Shown: positions 37,326 to 46,038 of the stretch, one piece after another
Numbering within the stretch: the first letter of the stretch is position 1
Layout of the letters: each line of letters starts with the position of its first letter
Program-made: the position numbers and the translations under genes
Notes under the pieces: model-generated
Database searches by the model: none
The model's input: only the letters and a program-made list of their open reading frames with translations
What the model was told of the DNA's origin: nothing
NCBI RefSeq assembly: GCF_014695385.1
Contig: NZ_JACJOD010000028.1
Location: forward strand, 124,001-188,000
Reading direction: 5' to 3'
Origin: Trichocoleus sp. FACHB-46
GTDB lineage: Bacteria > Cyanobacteriota > Cyanobacteriia > FACHB-46
DNA: 64,000 nt

Positions 37326-37982
37326 TTAAGTTTCTTCGGTAAGACGTAAGGCAGCAATGTTTTGACAAGAGAAAGTGGCTCCCTCTACACATCGACGGTG
37401 AATCAATTCTATGATCTGTCTGGCTGAATTTTTGAAAGACCACTGACACAGGCAACCATCATCTTGAGGTGCTACTGATAAGGGTACAAAGCCTTTGCTC
37501 TGCCATACTTCGGCTGCTGCATTTATATCATTGGTACGCAGGGCAACATGATGAACGGTATTTAAGCCCCGCTCTTGCAAAAGGCGATCGAGCTGATCAC
37601 TAGATGCGTGGGGAGCGGCTAGGACCAGAATGCCGCCGGATGGCATTAGCACTGAGAGCAAATACATCGTTAGATCAGCCGGGAAAGTGGTGAAACCTGG
37701 GCAGAAGTCTTGTGGCCATATTCCTGGCCCTTCAATGGTTTTCGCTCCATACTGAATTAAGCGGTTGGCGTATTGGGTGAGATCCACGGAGCTGGAGAAC
37801 AACATCACCAAGTGATCTATAACCACCCTTTCACCAAATAAGATGGTTACAAATGCAGCATCTAGAAACTCAGGTTGTTTGCCTGCCTCTTTGTAGAAAA
37901 GCAGTCCATCAACTTCTACATAAGGTGGCTCGTGAATGCTTTGAGGCTGGTTTGCAGTGCGATCGCGAGTAGAGTATGACAT
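37326..37982 (-). CDS. VOC-fold protein distantly related to HPPD
   Basis: The 218-residue protein has two glyoxalase-type repeats, with one His in VIDHLVMLF near residue 55 and HHVALRTNDI near 145. The last repeat resembles the HPPD half-domain, but the usual C-terminal Glu region is not clear. It may be a divergent dioxygenase or a binding protein. I prefer the ATG at 37982 to the TTG at 37988. It is the last gene of a minus-strand run, 11 bases after kbl. Confidence 0.65.
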   Translation of the reverse strand: MSYSTRDRTANQPQSIHEPPYVEVDGLLFYKEAGKQPEFLDAAFVTILFGERVVIDHLVMLFSSSVDLTQYANRLIQYGAKTIEGPGIWPQDFCPGFTTFPADLTMYLLSVLMPSGGILVLAAPHASSDQLDRLLQERGLNTVHHVALRTNDINAAAEVWQSKGFVPLSVAPQDDGCLCQWSFKNSARQIIELIHRRCVEGATFSCQNIAALRLTEET

Positions 37983-37993
37983 AACCAATTCAC

Positions 37994-39178
37994 CTAAATC
38001 ACGCCATGTTTTTTGCCGACTCTTGCAAACGCATCAATACAGTGGTCAAGATGGGCTTGGGTATGAGCAGCAGAGAGCTGGATTCGAATGCGGGCCTGAC
38101 CTTGAGGCACCACAGGATAGCTAAACCCAATCACATAAATGCCTTCCTCTAGCAGATCATGTGCCATATCCTTGGCTAACTTGGCTTTGTAGAGCATGAT
38201 TGGCACAATGGGATGGATACCTGGTTTAATGTCGAAGCCGCGATCGCTCATCTGCTGCCGAAAGTAGCGTGTATTCTCCATCAGGCGATCGCGTAGCTCA
38301 CTAGTTTCGTTGAGCAGATCTAAGACTCGAATGCTGGTGTAGGTAATGGCAGGAGCCAATGTATTAGAGAACAGATAAGGCCGCGATCGCTGCCGCAGTA
38401 GATCCACTATCTGTTTATGAGCAGCGGTAAAGCCACCAGAAGCACCTCCTAAGGCTTTCCCAAGAGTGCTGGTGATAATATCTACTCGCCCGATTACGCC
38501 ACAATGCTCGATCGAACCCCGTCCCTGGGCTCCCAAAACTCCGGTGCCGTGGCTATCATCTACCATGACCAAAGCATCATATTTCTCCGCTAAGTCGCAA
38601 ACTTGCTCTAGCTGGGCAATCTCTCCATCCATGCTAAAAACGCCATCTGTGGCAATCAGCCGAATTTTAGCGGTCTGAGTCTCTTGCAGAACTTGTTCTA
38701 ATTCCTGCATATCACTATGCGCATAGCGATACCGCTTAGCTTTGCACAGCCGAATGCCATCAATAATGCTGGCATGGTTTAGGGCATCGCTGATTACCGC
38801 AGACTCAGCATCAAGGATGGTCTCAAATAATCCTCCATTCGCATCAAAACAGGAGGTGTAGAGGATCGCGTCCTCCGTGCCCAAGAATTCTGAAATCCGA
38901 GCCTCCAGCTCTTTATGAATCACTTGAGTACCACAGATAAAGCGCCCAGAGGAGAGGCCAAATCCGTACTTGGCAATTCCCACCTGCGCCGCTGCTACGA
39001 CATCAGGATGATTAGCCAATCCCAAGTAGTTGTTGGCGCAAAAGTTCAGTACTTCCCTGCCACCCTGAACCACAATTTCAGCTCCCTGTGGCATTGTTAG
39101 CGCCCGTTCTTCTTTACTTAAGCCCGATTGCTGGATCTCATCTAGGAGGGTTTGAAAAATAGCTTTGGAGGTAAACAT
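37994..39178 (-). CDS. kbl: 2-amino-3-ketobutyrate CoA ligase (glycine C-acetyltransferase)
   Basis: This alpha-oxoamine synthase cleaves 2-amino-3-ketobutyrate to glycine and acetyl-CoA. It has [19 protein letters not shown]-like [10 protein letters not shown], the PLP region [15 protein letters not shown] and the PLP lysine in [14 protein letters not shown]. Its length, about 394, matches E. coli Kbl. It is downstream of the disrupted tdh gene, its normal partner. If tdh is dead, it would need another source of the ketoacid or run in reverse. The ATG at 39178 follows GGAGG-like sequence at a distance. Confidence 0.92.
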   Translation of the reverse strand: MFTSKAIFQTLLDEIQQSGLSKEERALTMPQGAEIVVQGGREVLNFCANNYLGLANHPDVVAAAQVGIAKYGFGLSSGRFICGTQVIHKELEARISEFLGTEDAILYTSCFDANGGLFETILDAESAVISDALNHASIIDGIRLCKAKRYRYAHSDMQELEQVLQETQTAKIRLIATDGVFSMDGEIAQLEQVCDLAEKYDALVMVDDSHGTGVLGAQGRGSIEHCGVIGRVDIITSTLGKALGGASGGFTAAHKQIVDLLRQRSRPYLFSNTLAPAITYTSIRVLDLLNETSELRDRLMENTRYFRQQMSDRGFDIKPGIHPIVPIMLYKAKLAKDMAHDLLEEGIYVIGFSYPVVPQGQARIRIQLSAAHTQAHLDHCIDAFARVGKKHGVI

Positions 39179-39222
39179 GACCAAATTAAAACGAACTAAA
39201 AAGTGTTAATGAAAGTCAAAAG

Positions 39223-40192
39223 TCAGCTTCTCACGGCTGGCTTTTGGCTTGTGACTTCTATCCTTTGCGAGAGCTTTTCTAACATATCCACCACGATCGC
39301 CGATAAGCCATATTGATGCCTCCAACCCCAATCGGCTCTTGCGCGTGAATCATCAATCACAGCAGGCCAAGAATCTGCGATCGCTTGACGAAAATCCGGT
39401 GCGTAGTGGCAGTTAAAATGAGGAAGATGCTTTTGAATTTCAGTGACCAATTCGGCAGCAGAGAAACTCACGGCAGTAATGTTATAACTGGAGCGAATTT
39501 TAATCGAATTTGGCTCAGCAGCCATTAAATCTAAAATGGCACGGATAGCATCTGGCACATACATCATGGGTAGCCGAGTTTCTGGACGCACAAAGCAGGT
39601 GTAAGTGCCGTGCTGAAGCGCTGCTGCAAAAATTTCTACCGCAAAATCTGTGGTGCCGCCGCCCGGAGGAGTGCTGTAGCTGATGATGCCTGGCAAACGT
39701 AGACTCCGGACATCAACGCCAAAGTGGTGCGCGTAGTAATGGCAGAGCAATTCCCCTGTAACCTTAGTGATCCCGTAGATCGTAGCGGGATCTTCAACCG
39801 TAATTTGGGGTATCTAGTTTAGGGGTGTGAGGCCCAAAGACCGCGATCGAGCTAGGAAAAAAGACTTTTAACTGATATGTTTTTGCAGCTTCTAAAATGT
39901 TTCTCAAACCATTGACATTGACATCCCAGCAGCGATCTGGGTATTTTTCTCCTTTGGCCGAGAGTACTCCGGCAAGATGATAGATCGTTTGAATCTGCTC
40001 TTGTTCAATGATCGTCTGTAGCTGCTGATGGTTAGTAACATCTAGGGTTTTATACAAGTAGAAATTGTTTTCAGAATGAGGTGGCGATCGCCCACTTTCT
40101 ACAACCTGTTCTACTCCATAGATCTGACGCAGAACTGTCACCAAGTCACTTCCCAGTTGCCCTTGCGACCCAGTTACTAAAATTCTGTTCAT
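39223..40192 (-). pseudogene. tdh: L-threonine 3-dehydrogenase (SDR type), frameshifted
   Basis: From 40192 the frame encodes an NAD-binding start (MNRILVTGSQGQLGSDLV) and continues to PHTPKLDTP. A net two-base loss at the G-run 39807-39810 (minus-strand C-run) then leads to a stop at 39794. The other frame continues the family exactly (QITVEDPATIYGITKVTGE, then GVDVRSLRLPGIISY, FRQAIADSWPAVIDDS and DWGW) to a stop at 39223. Both halves are otherwise intact and match the SDR-type threonine dehydrogenase. It lies 45 bases upstream of kbl. The cause could be mutation, a sequencing error or programmed frameshifting. Confidence 0.85.
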
Positions 40193-40243
40193 TTCTCATT
40201 ACCCCTCGTAGCTAATATTCCATAGTGGTGGGGATAGGTTTAG

Positions 40244-41536
40244 CTAAGATATATGTTGAGAGGATAATCTATTTGCAAAACCCACCCCTACAGGTTCGGT
40301 CATTTCATGTAATGCCTGTAGTAACCGATTCACCTCATCCATCGTGTTGTAGTGCACCAAGCCAATCCTCAGTAAACCACCGCTTGCTGCCAGCCCTAGC
40401 CGCTCTATTACGCCTAAGGCATAGAAGTGACCATGCCAGGTGAAGATAGCGCGATCGCCCAGTTGAGTCGCGAGTTCCGCAGGGGTGTAGCCCTTGATGC
40501 GGAGACCGAAGGTTGGGGTACGTTCAGCTAAGCGGTTTAGCTCGGTGATGCCATAGATGGTTAAACCAGGGATCTCCAGCAATCCCCGCAGTAATGCTTG
40601 GCTCAGTTCGGCTTCATAGGTGTGAATCGCAGATGTAACGGCAGTTAGAGCCGCCCGGCGGTTTTGCATAGATGGGTCAACTCGATGTCCCAGTTCAGTT
40701 AAGTAGCCCAGGGTAGCAAGCAGACCTGCCATACCTTCATAGTTTTGCGTCCCTGTTTCCCAGCGAGACGGCACCTCATCGGGAGCAGGCAGGACTTTGT
40801 AAGGCTGGAGGCGTGCTAAATGTTCTCGCTTGCCATATAGAATCCCTAGGTGAGGCCCAAAGAATTTATAAGCTGAGCAGACGAGAAAATCACAATCTAA
40901 GGCTTGCACATCGATTGCGCCGTGGGGGGCATAGTGAACGGCATCTACAAACACCCGAGCGCCCACTTGGTGAGCGAGTTGAGCAATTTTAGCAACATCA
41001 TTAATGGTACCGACAGCATTGGAGGCATAGCCGATCGCCACTAACTTGGTGCGCTCATTTAGCGATCGCGTCAACTCCTCCCAATTCAGAGTGCAATCTT
41101 CGGGATGAATATCCACCGTGCGAATCACAATTCCCTGCTCCGCTAGAGCTTGCCAGGCAGAAACATTGGCGTAGTGGTCGAGGGCGGTGACAATGATTTC
41201 ATCTCCGGGTTGCAGGGTCCGACCAATGGCGCGGCTGATGGTGTAGGTGAGAGTGGTCATGTTGGCACCGAACACAACTTCATCACTGCCACAGTTGAGA
41301 AAGTCAGCAACAGCATCACGAGCGGCGGCAATTAGCGCATCTGTCCGCTGGCTCGTAGCAAAAGCACCATGAGCATTGGCGTTGGAGGTGAGCAAGTAGT
41401 CGCTGATGGCATCCACTACCGCCTTTGGGACTTGAGTACCACCAGGACCATCGCAAAAGATAGCAGGTTGACCGTTGATTTCTTGCGTCAAGGCTGGAAA
41501 CTGGGAGCGAATCCAGTTGAGGTCAAGGGCAATCAT
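40244..41536 (-). CDS. Cysteine-desulfurase-like class V PLP enzyme
   Basis: The 430-residue enzyme starts MIALDLNWIRSQFPAL and has the PLP lysine in CSAYKFFGPHLG, the segment FGANMTTLTYT and a C-terminal RIGLVHYNT. It matches proteins annotated as cysteine desulfurase-like or class V aminotransferase, which lack the usual Cys-loop function. GGGGAGA lies just before the ATG at 41536. The longer frame to 41647 would overlap the dioxygenase gene and is rejected. The substrate is unknown, but its place in the run suggests an amino acid. Confidence 0.8.
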   Translation of the reverse strand: MIALDLNWIRSQFPALTQEINGQPAIFCDGPGGTQVPKAVVDAISDYLLTSNANAHGAFATSQRTDALIAAARDAVADFLNCGSDEVVFGANMTTLTYTISRAIGRTLQPGDEIIVTALDHYANVSAWQALAEQGIVIRTVDIHPEDCTLNWEELTRSLNERTKLVAIGYASNAVGTINDVAKIAQLAHQVGARVFVDAVHYAPHGAIDVQALDCDFLVCSAYKFFGPHLGILYGKREHLARLQPYKVLPAPDEVPSRWETGTQNYEGMAGLLATLGYLTELGHRVDPSMQNRRAALTAVTSAIHTYEAELSQALLRGLLEIPGLTIYGITELNRLAERTPTFGLRIKGYTPAELATQLGDRAIFTWHGHFYALGVIERLGLAASGGLLRIGLVHYNTMDEVNRLLQALHEMTEPVGVGFANRLSSQHIS

Positions 41537-41573
41537 AAACGTCTCCCCATTAATGTTGATTTGGGTGGAAGGT

Positions 41574-42248
41574 TTATTCTGGTGGAAAGAGCCCAGGGCA
41601 AGTGAAGACAAAGACATCTCTCTCCCCAGCTTCAGGGGCGATCGCACTCACAGAGGAGGTGAAATGAAAATATTGATCATCTCTAAATACTAGAAGCTCG
41701 CCTGGATTGAGCACTTTAGTAAAAGCTGGACTGCCCTGCTTATCTTTGTAGAGATGTGTTTCACCCCCCTCAATTTGCATGCGATTGACAGAGAAGATAC
41801 CCACTAAATCAACCCCATCCCGGTGAATTCCTTCTGGAGCCGGATTCCCCACCTGTTGAGAGGTAGCTGTGGTTCTAATTTGATGAACCGCAACTTCTTT
41901 ATGAGGAGTGCAAAGTTGGCAAAACTGGAAAAATTCCCAGATGATTTTTTGAAAGTCTTCCAGCTCAATTAATGCATCATCCAGCTCGGCATATTCTCTC
42001 GCTACATCGCCCAATAAGGGATTGTAAGCTTTCGATTGGAATAAACGTCGATGGGGTAATTTAACCAAGCGATCGCCTTCAATTTGAAAATGAGAGAGAC
42101 GCCTAAAGCGGTAATTGCCCGTTAAATAAGGATCGGGTGGCAGGGTGTCAAAGAAGGGCTTGAGTTGGTCTACCTTTACAGCTGTCACCATTTCTAGAAT
42201 GTAGCTGGCTAGGCAATCAAACTCCTTCGGCTTGGATAAGTTCAGCAT
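41574..42248 (-). CDS. 2OG-Fe(II) dioxygenase of the free amino-acid hydroxylase type (PF10014-like)
   Basis: The 224-residue enzyme has the family signature EGIHRDGVDLVG (H142, D144), RMQIEGGETHLY near residue 157 and distal H195 in DQYFHFTSS, expected as Fe ligands. VHQIRTT near 122 is also typical. This family includes bacterial isoleucine 4-hydroxylase (IDO)-like enzymes that act on free aliphatic amino acids. It is the first gene of the minus-strand run that ends at 37326. The substrate is an inference. Confidence 0.8.
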   Translation of the reverse strand: MLNLSKPKEFDCLASYILEMVTAVKVDQLKPFFDTLPPDPYLTGNYRFRRLSHFQIEGDRLVKLPHRRLFQSKAYNPLLGDVAREYAELDDALIELEDFQKIIWEFFQFCQLCTPHKEVAVHQIRTTATSQQVGNPAPEGIHRDGVDLVGIFSVNRMQIEGGETHLYKDKQGSPAFTKVLNPGELLVFRDDQYFHFTSSVSAIAPEAGERDVFVFTCPGLFPPE

Positions 42249-43304
42249 GTCACTTAACTTCCTCGCTTAAATTTTTCAGCAGCGTCTAGTTCTGCTAGCT
42301 TGAATCAAGCCACAGGGGTCACTAAAAATATGAGTAATGTGGTGTTGAGTCCTACAATTTGCAGGAAATCAAAGAGAGAGTAGGGAGCAAAAAGAGAGGC
42401 CAGATGTTGGATATTCTTGCGCTGTAGCGTCAGATAAGCTTGATAAGCTTAGCCCCTCTCAAATAGCTTGACTAAGACTTGGTTGAGTGATGCGCTCTAG
42501 ACTTAGAAAAGATATCAGTAAAGCTTTTTCCAATTCTTAAGAATAACACCTCATATTGAATGGATGCTGATTTCATTGTAGTAATACTTTTTGAATGTTG
42601 TCGATCCCTAGCCCTACTTAGATAGTTTTTTACTCAATCTTCATAACTTCTTGGCTCTGCCTATTTTTAGCAACCTAGTTTTATTTAATCAAAGTTCATA
42701 ATCAAATGTTTCTATTCTAAGCAGCTCTGAGATTTTTTCTCTAATCAACCTCTGCCTGAGGTAAGAACTTCAGTTAAGAATTATTCTTGGCAAGCGATCG
42801 CGTAGCTCATCAATTTTGGCGATCGCTTAGCTATCAAGTGCAATAAGCCTATCTTCTGCACTAAACCTACTTGTTGAGCTGGATAACTGGCTTTTATAGA
42901 CAGTAGCGCCACCTTAGCAAACACAGTAGACACCGACCTATTCTCTAGAAAGATAGAGAATGGTTAATCAGTATTTTTCTGTATACCCTAATACAGATCA
43001 GTTTAATTTGAAATCATGACATAGGGCAGACGTGAGCCTGTTAGTTAGTCTGTACTCTACTTATTACAGCCTTAGAAGCTAGGCAAAGATTGCCAAGTTT
43101 TTATTCAGGTGGGCTGACAAAACCTGGTGATAGTGGTTTAGCCTTCGTCACTGTCATATCAATCAACAATGTCTCTCTTCGATCTGTCTTTGTTCTAAAC
43201 GGCAAAAACAGGCGGGGGAACTTTTGATATTCTCTTGCAACTGAGTTTTACCAGCCGTAGACCTCATTCAATTCAATCTTTAGTATTAGACGGAATTAAC
43301 TCAA
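42249..43304. other. Long intergenic region, no gene recognised
   Basis: This is the longest gene-free stretch. It is AT-rich and contains a tandem 9-mer GATAAGCTT-GATAAGCTT (42433-42450), a HIP1 inverted repeat (42792-42828) and many short AT runs. I found no ORF, tRNA or relic that I could support. It must hold the promoters of the dioxygenase and cyanophycinase genes. Confidence 0.5.
42792..42828. repeat. HIP1-based perfect inverted repeat
   Basis: AAGCGATCGC (42792-42801) and GCGATCGCTT (42819-42828) form 10-bp arms across 17 bases, in the middle of the longest spacer. Confidence 0.7.
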
Positions 43305-44168
43305 ATGGTCATTGACATCAATCAAGTACAGATGGGAACTCATGCTCAAGCTGTTAAACAAGGACAACTTGTAATTATCGGGGGAGCTGAGGATAAGCAG
43401 GGAGATTGCAGTATTCTGCGCGAATTTGTTCGCCGCGCTGGCAGCCGTCAAGCCAAGATTGTTGTAATGACCGTTGCAACAGAATTACCCAAAGAAGTCG
43501 GAGACAACTACATTCAAGTATTTGAGCGTCTGGGTGTTGAACAGGTTCGTGTGGTAGATACAGACAGCCGCGAGGAGGCCGAAGCTCCTGAAGCCTTGGC
43601 TGCAATTCGCGAAGCCACTGGAGTTTTTTTTACAGGCGGGCAACAGGATCGGATCACTAAATATATCAAGGGCACAAAACTAGATCGGTTGCTACATCAA
43701 CGCTATGCTCAAGGGTTGATTCTTGGGGGCACCAGTGCAGGGGCAAGCATGATGTCTGACGCCATGATTGTAGAAGGAGAAGCTGAAACTCACCCCCGAA
43801 TTGAGATTGTAGAAACAGATGATGGCCTCAGTTTTATGCCAGAGGCTGTAATCGACCAACATTTTGCCCAGCGAGGCCGCCTTGGACGCTTGCTGTCAGC
43901 CGTGGCTGAGCAACCCCACCTGTTAGGTATTGGAATTGATGAAAATACCGCAATCATCGTTAGTGGGGGGCAACTCTCAGTGATTGGTGCGGGCGCTGTT
44001 ACTATTGTCGATTTACAAGACATGGTGTACTCAAACTTACATAATTTGCTCAAAGATGAGGGTCTAGCGCTTTGTGGTGTCAAGCTGCATATCCTCCCGG
44101 ACGGATATAGCTTTGACATAAAATCGCGATCGCCTCTCGTCGAAACAAATTCTCCCAAAGCAGCGTAA
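43305..44168 (+). CDS. cphB: Cyanophycinase
   Basis: The serine peptidase-like enzyme releases beta-Asp-Arg dipeptides from cyanophycin. The nucleophile elbow LGGTSAGASMMSD (Ser near residue 147), the start IIGGAEDKQGD and the segment ETHPRIEIVE fit the family. At 287 residues it matches Synechocystis CphB. The usual partner cphA (cyanophycin synthetase) is not adjacent here; instead a DUF4327 gene and cp12 follow. Confidence 0.94.
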   Translation: MVIDINQVQMGTHAQAVKQGQLVIIGGAEDKQGDCSILREFVRRAGSRQAKIVVMTVATELPKEVGDNYIQVFERLGVEQVRVVDTDSREEAEAPEALAAIREATGVFFTGGQQDRITKYIKGTKLDRLLHQRYAQGLILGGTSAGASMMSDAMIVEGEAETHPRIEIVETDDGLSFMPEAVIDQHFAQRGRLGRLLSAVAEQPHLLGIGIDENTAIIVSGGQLSVIGAGAVTIVDLQDMVYSNLHNLLKDEGLALCGVKLHILPDGYSFDIKSRSPLVETNSPKAA

Positions 44169-44268
44169 ACCGTTAGCTGTACTTCACTAAATCTAAGGGG
44201 CAGGCTGAGTACGGTTCTGCCCTAAAAAACATCCAAAACTATCAATTGCTGGTTTTTATAAGGCTACG

Positions 44269-44490
44269 ATGAATCGCTCCATTCACGCCTCTATTGAAGT
44301 CATTCAAGATGAAGCTCGCTGCTTAGTCGAGCGAAGAGTGATTAGCCGTCATCAACCTATTTATGTCTTATTTCATTATTTTCCAGTTCGAGAATGGGTA
44401 GAAGTTGAGCAGGAGCTAGAAGCTAATGACTTTCTTCTGCGAGACCCAGTGGGTGATTTGATTGGTCATGCTCAATGGAGTAATGATTAA
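44269..44490 (+). CDS. DUF4327 family protein
   Basis: The 73-residue protein has the family pattern SIEVIQDEARCLVERRVISR, then IYVLFHYFPVREWVEVEQELE, then NDFLLRDPVGDLIG. It is found in cyanobacteria and its function is unknown. The ATG at 44269 follows a weak ribosome binding site, and the gene lies 100 bases after cphB. Confidence 0.88.
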   Translation: MNRSIHASIEVIQDEARCLVERRVISRHQPIYVLFHYFPVREWVEVEQELEANDFLLRDPVGDLIGHAQWSND

Positions 44491-44522
44491 GTATTTGCTT
44501 ATAACTTTTGCTTAGTTCCTAA

Positions 44523-44567
44523 GCAGGGGGAAAACATCCCTACAGGAATTACGGTTTTCTCACCTGC
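44523..44567 (+). promoter_or_regulatory. Two-part hairpin upstream of cp12
   Basis: GCAGG (44523-44527) pairs with CCTGC (44563-44567) and GAAAAC (44530-44535) with GTTTTC (44554-44559), about 105 bases before the cp12 ATG and 32 after the DUF4327 stop. It may be a 3' end or a leader element. Confidence 0.45.
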
Positions 44568-44672
44568 CGATCTAATTGTGGATGTCTAGAGTAAAAGAGT
44601 TAGTTGCAGTCATAACGCTTCACAACTACCTACTCACTCTACACAAGGGCTCTTGAAGGGCTGTCGTTGACC

Positions 44673-44912
44673 ATGATTAATACATTAGAAGTCTCTTCTC
44701 TAGAGCAAGCCATTCAAGACGCGATCGCTCAAGCCCGGACTGCTTGCGAGTCAACTGGTAATACTTCCGCCAATTGTGCAGTTGCTTGGGACATTGTGGA
44801 AGAACTTCAAGCTGAGCGTGCTCACCGTCAAGTGAAATCCAGCAAAACTTCTTTAGAAGTCTACTGTGACCAGAACCCAGATGCGGCTGAGTGTCGGATC
44901 TATGACATTTAA
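44673..44912 (+). CDS. cp12: CP12 Calvin-cycle regulator
   Basis: The small disordered protein ties GAPDH and phosphoribulokinase into an inactive complex in the dark. All four key cysteines are present: the N-terminal pair in ACESTGNTSANCAVAW and the C-terminal pair in YCDQNPDAAECRIYDI. The AWDIVEELQAE core is typical. The C-terminal YD ending inserts at the GAPDH site. The ATG at 44673 gives 79 residues. Its stop overlaps the tail of a relic on the other strand. Confidence 0.95.
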   Translation: MINTLEVSSLEQAIQDAIAQARTACESTGNTSANCAVAWDIVEELQAERAHRQVKSSKTSLEVYCDQNPDAAECRIYDI

Positions 44913-45097
44913 TCTACCGCTAAACCATATCTAACCTGGATGATGCGACGGGTTTGGGCAGCCACATCCGGTTCGTGAGTGACAATAACAATCGTGATGC
45001 CTTGCTCATTGAGCTTTGTGGGCAAGGTCATTACTTCTTCTGAGGTTTGATGGTCTAATGCCTCAGTTGACTCATCAGCTAGTACCAAAGCGCATGC
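44909..45097 (-). pseudogene. ABC transporter ATPase (MacB/LolD-like) C-terminal relic
   Basis: Minus-strand translation gives CALVLADESTEALDHQTSEE, then LNEQGITIVIVTHEPDVAAQ. These are the Walker B, D-loop and H-loop of a lipoprotein-export/MacB-type ATPase, with the usual Pro after DE changed to Ser. The frame upstream is closed by TGA and the P-loop half is missing. The remainder of the spacer (45098-45531) contains no ORF that I support. Confidence 0.8.
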
Positions 45098-45172
45098 CTT
45101 AAGTCACACAGCTACTTTGAACCATATTTCTAAGATTTAACTCTGAATTTTACTAGGGTTTAAAAATTATAA

Positions 45173-45198
45173 GCCTCCCATAATAAAGGCTGGGAGGC
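45173..45198 (-). terminator. Possible minus-strand terminator hairpin
   Basis: GCCTCCCA and TGGGAGGC pair perfectly (8 bp). On the minus strand, TTATAATTTTTAAA follows. No minus-strand gene now lies upstream, so it may be a relic structure. Confidence 0.35.
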
Positions 45199-45531
45199 AG
45201 TTTGCTATAAAGTTTAATGCGCTTTGGGATATCGCTTTATTTGTGTTTATCTTATCCGAGCGATCGCCCGATCTCCTTCCCCCATAAGGGTGGAACTGCC
45301 ACTGGTACTCTCATCCGGAAAACATAGGCTCTAAAACATATTCCCTTGTGCTTTTGAGTAGATAAATTGTGGCATTTGGGCGGTTGTAAGGTAGAGGTCA
45401 ATAACAAATACCTTGAAGGATGGAGCGTTGAGCTGATTCTTGAAAAATTGCAAATGTCATCATTTTTTGACTGGAATTTGGGTTTTTCCTTTTGTAGGCA
45501 TCTTTGCTACATCATCAAGAGGTTATTAACG

Positions 45532-45933
45532 GTGAATTCACGCTTCCTGTTTATTGTCGCGCTTACTGCTCTGAGTGTTACAGCCTTCTCCTCAAATGCA
45601 AACGCTGGTCTTGCCGTGAATGGCCTTGCCTTTAACGGAACTCAGTTAAATGGCAGCAACCTGAATGGAGTAACGCTCAATGGGATTAGCGTTAATGGAG
45701 TGAGAATGAATGGGACATCAGTAAATGGTAGTAATCTCAATGGGAGTAATCTGAACGGTAGCAACTTGAATGGCAGCAACCTGAATGGTGCCAACTTGAA
45801 TGGGCGTAACGTGAATGGTGAAGAAAATCAGAACGCAGCAGTGGCGGCCTCTCCAGAAACAGGCATGGTCTTGTCGAGTCCTGAGTTCACGGAGATTCAA
45901 GTTGAAGAGGGCCGTTTGGTAGGCGTTAAGTAA
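45532..45933 (+). CDS. Secreted pentapeptide-repeat protein (xxNG type)
   Basis: The 133-residue product from the GTG at 45532 has a signal peptide (SRFLFIVALTALSVTAFSSNANA). Fourteen consecutive five-residue units follow (residues 28-97) of the form x-Leu/Val/Phe/Met-Asn-Gly-x, for example NLNGS and SVNGV. The last part is acidic. This period-5 pattern predicts a right-handed quadrilateral beta helix, with Asn-Gly turns replacing the usual A(D/N)LxX pattern. AGAGG precedes the GTG by 9 bases. It is next to the ADYC gene on the same strand (105 bases). Confidence 0.82.
   Translation: MNSRFLFIVALTALSVTAFSSNANAGLAVNGLAFNGTQLNGSNLNGVTLNGISVNGVRMNGTSVNGSNLNGSNLNGSNLNGSNLNGANLNGRNVNGEENQNAAVAASPETGMVLSSPEFTEIQVEEGRLVGVK
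45613..45822 (+). repeat. 15-base tandem array encoding the NG repeats
   Basis: Fourteen 15-base units code for the pentapeptides. The middle ones (about 45720-45800) are nearly identical, built from AAT-GG[C/T]-AG[C/T]-AA[C/T]-[CT]TG codons, which suggests recent unit duplication. Confidence 0.75.
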
Positions 45934-46038
45934 ACAAGGTTGCTATCTAAATCACCTAATCGAGATGGAACAATGTTTCACGGTTCCATCTCGGTGAAGA
46001 AGTGAGATTGTTAGGATTGCTTGAGAAGAAGGTACTGC

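Noticed and set aside
39794-40192. Stand-alone 132-residue epimerase-like gene
   Set aside because: The frame after the stop continues the same family in another phase, so it is one frameshifted threonine dehydrogenase.
40244-41647. 467-residue form of the class V enzyme
   Set aside because: The extra N-terminal 37 residues overlap the dioxygenase gene, and a GGGGAGA site precedes the inner ATG at 41536.
44198-44222. GGGCAG/CTGCCC hairpin after cphB as a plus-strand terminator
   Set aside because: It is followed by an A run rather than a T run on the plus strand, so it does not fit an intrinsic terminator for cphB.
45367-45531. N-terminal extension of the pentapeptide protein
   Set aside because: It would bury the signal peptide; the GTG at 45532 has AGAGG upstream and places the signal at the N-terminus.
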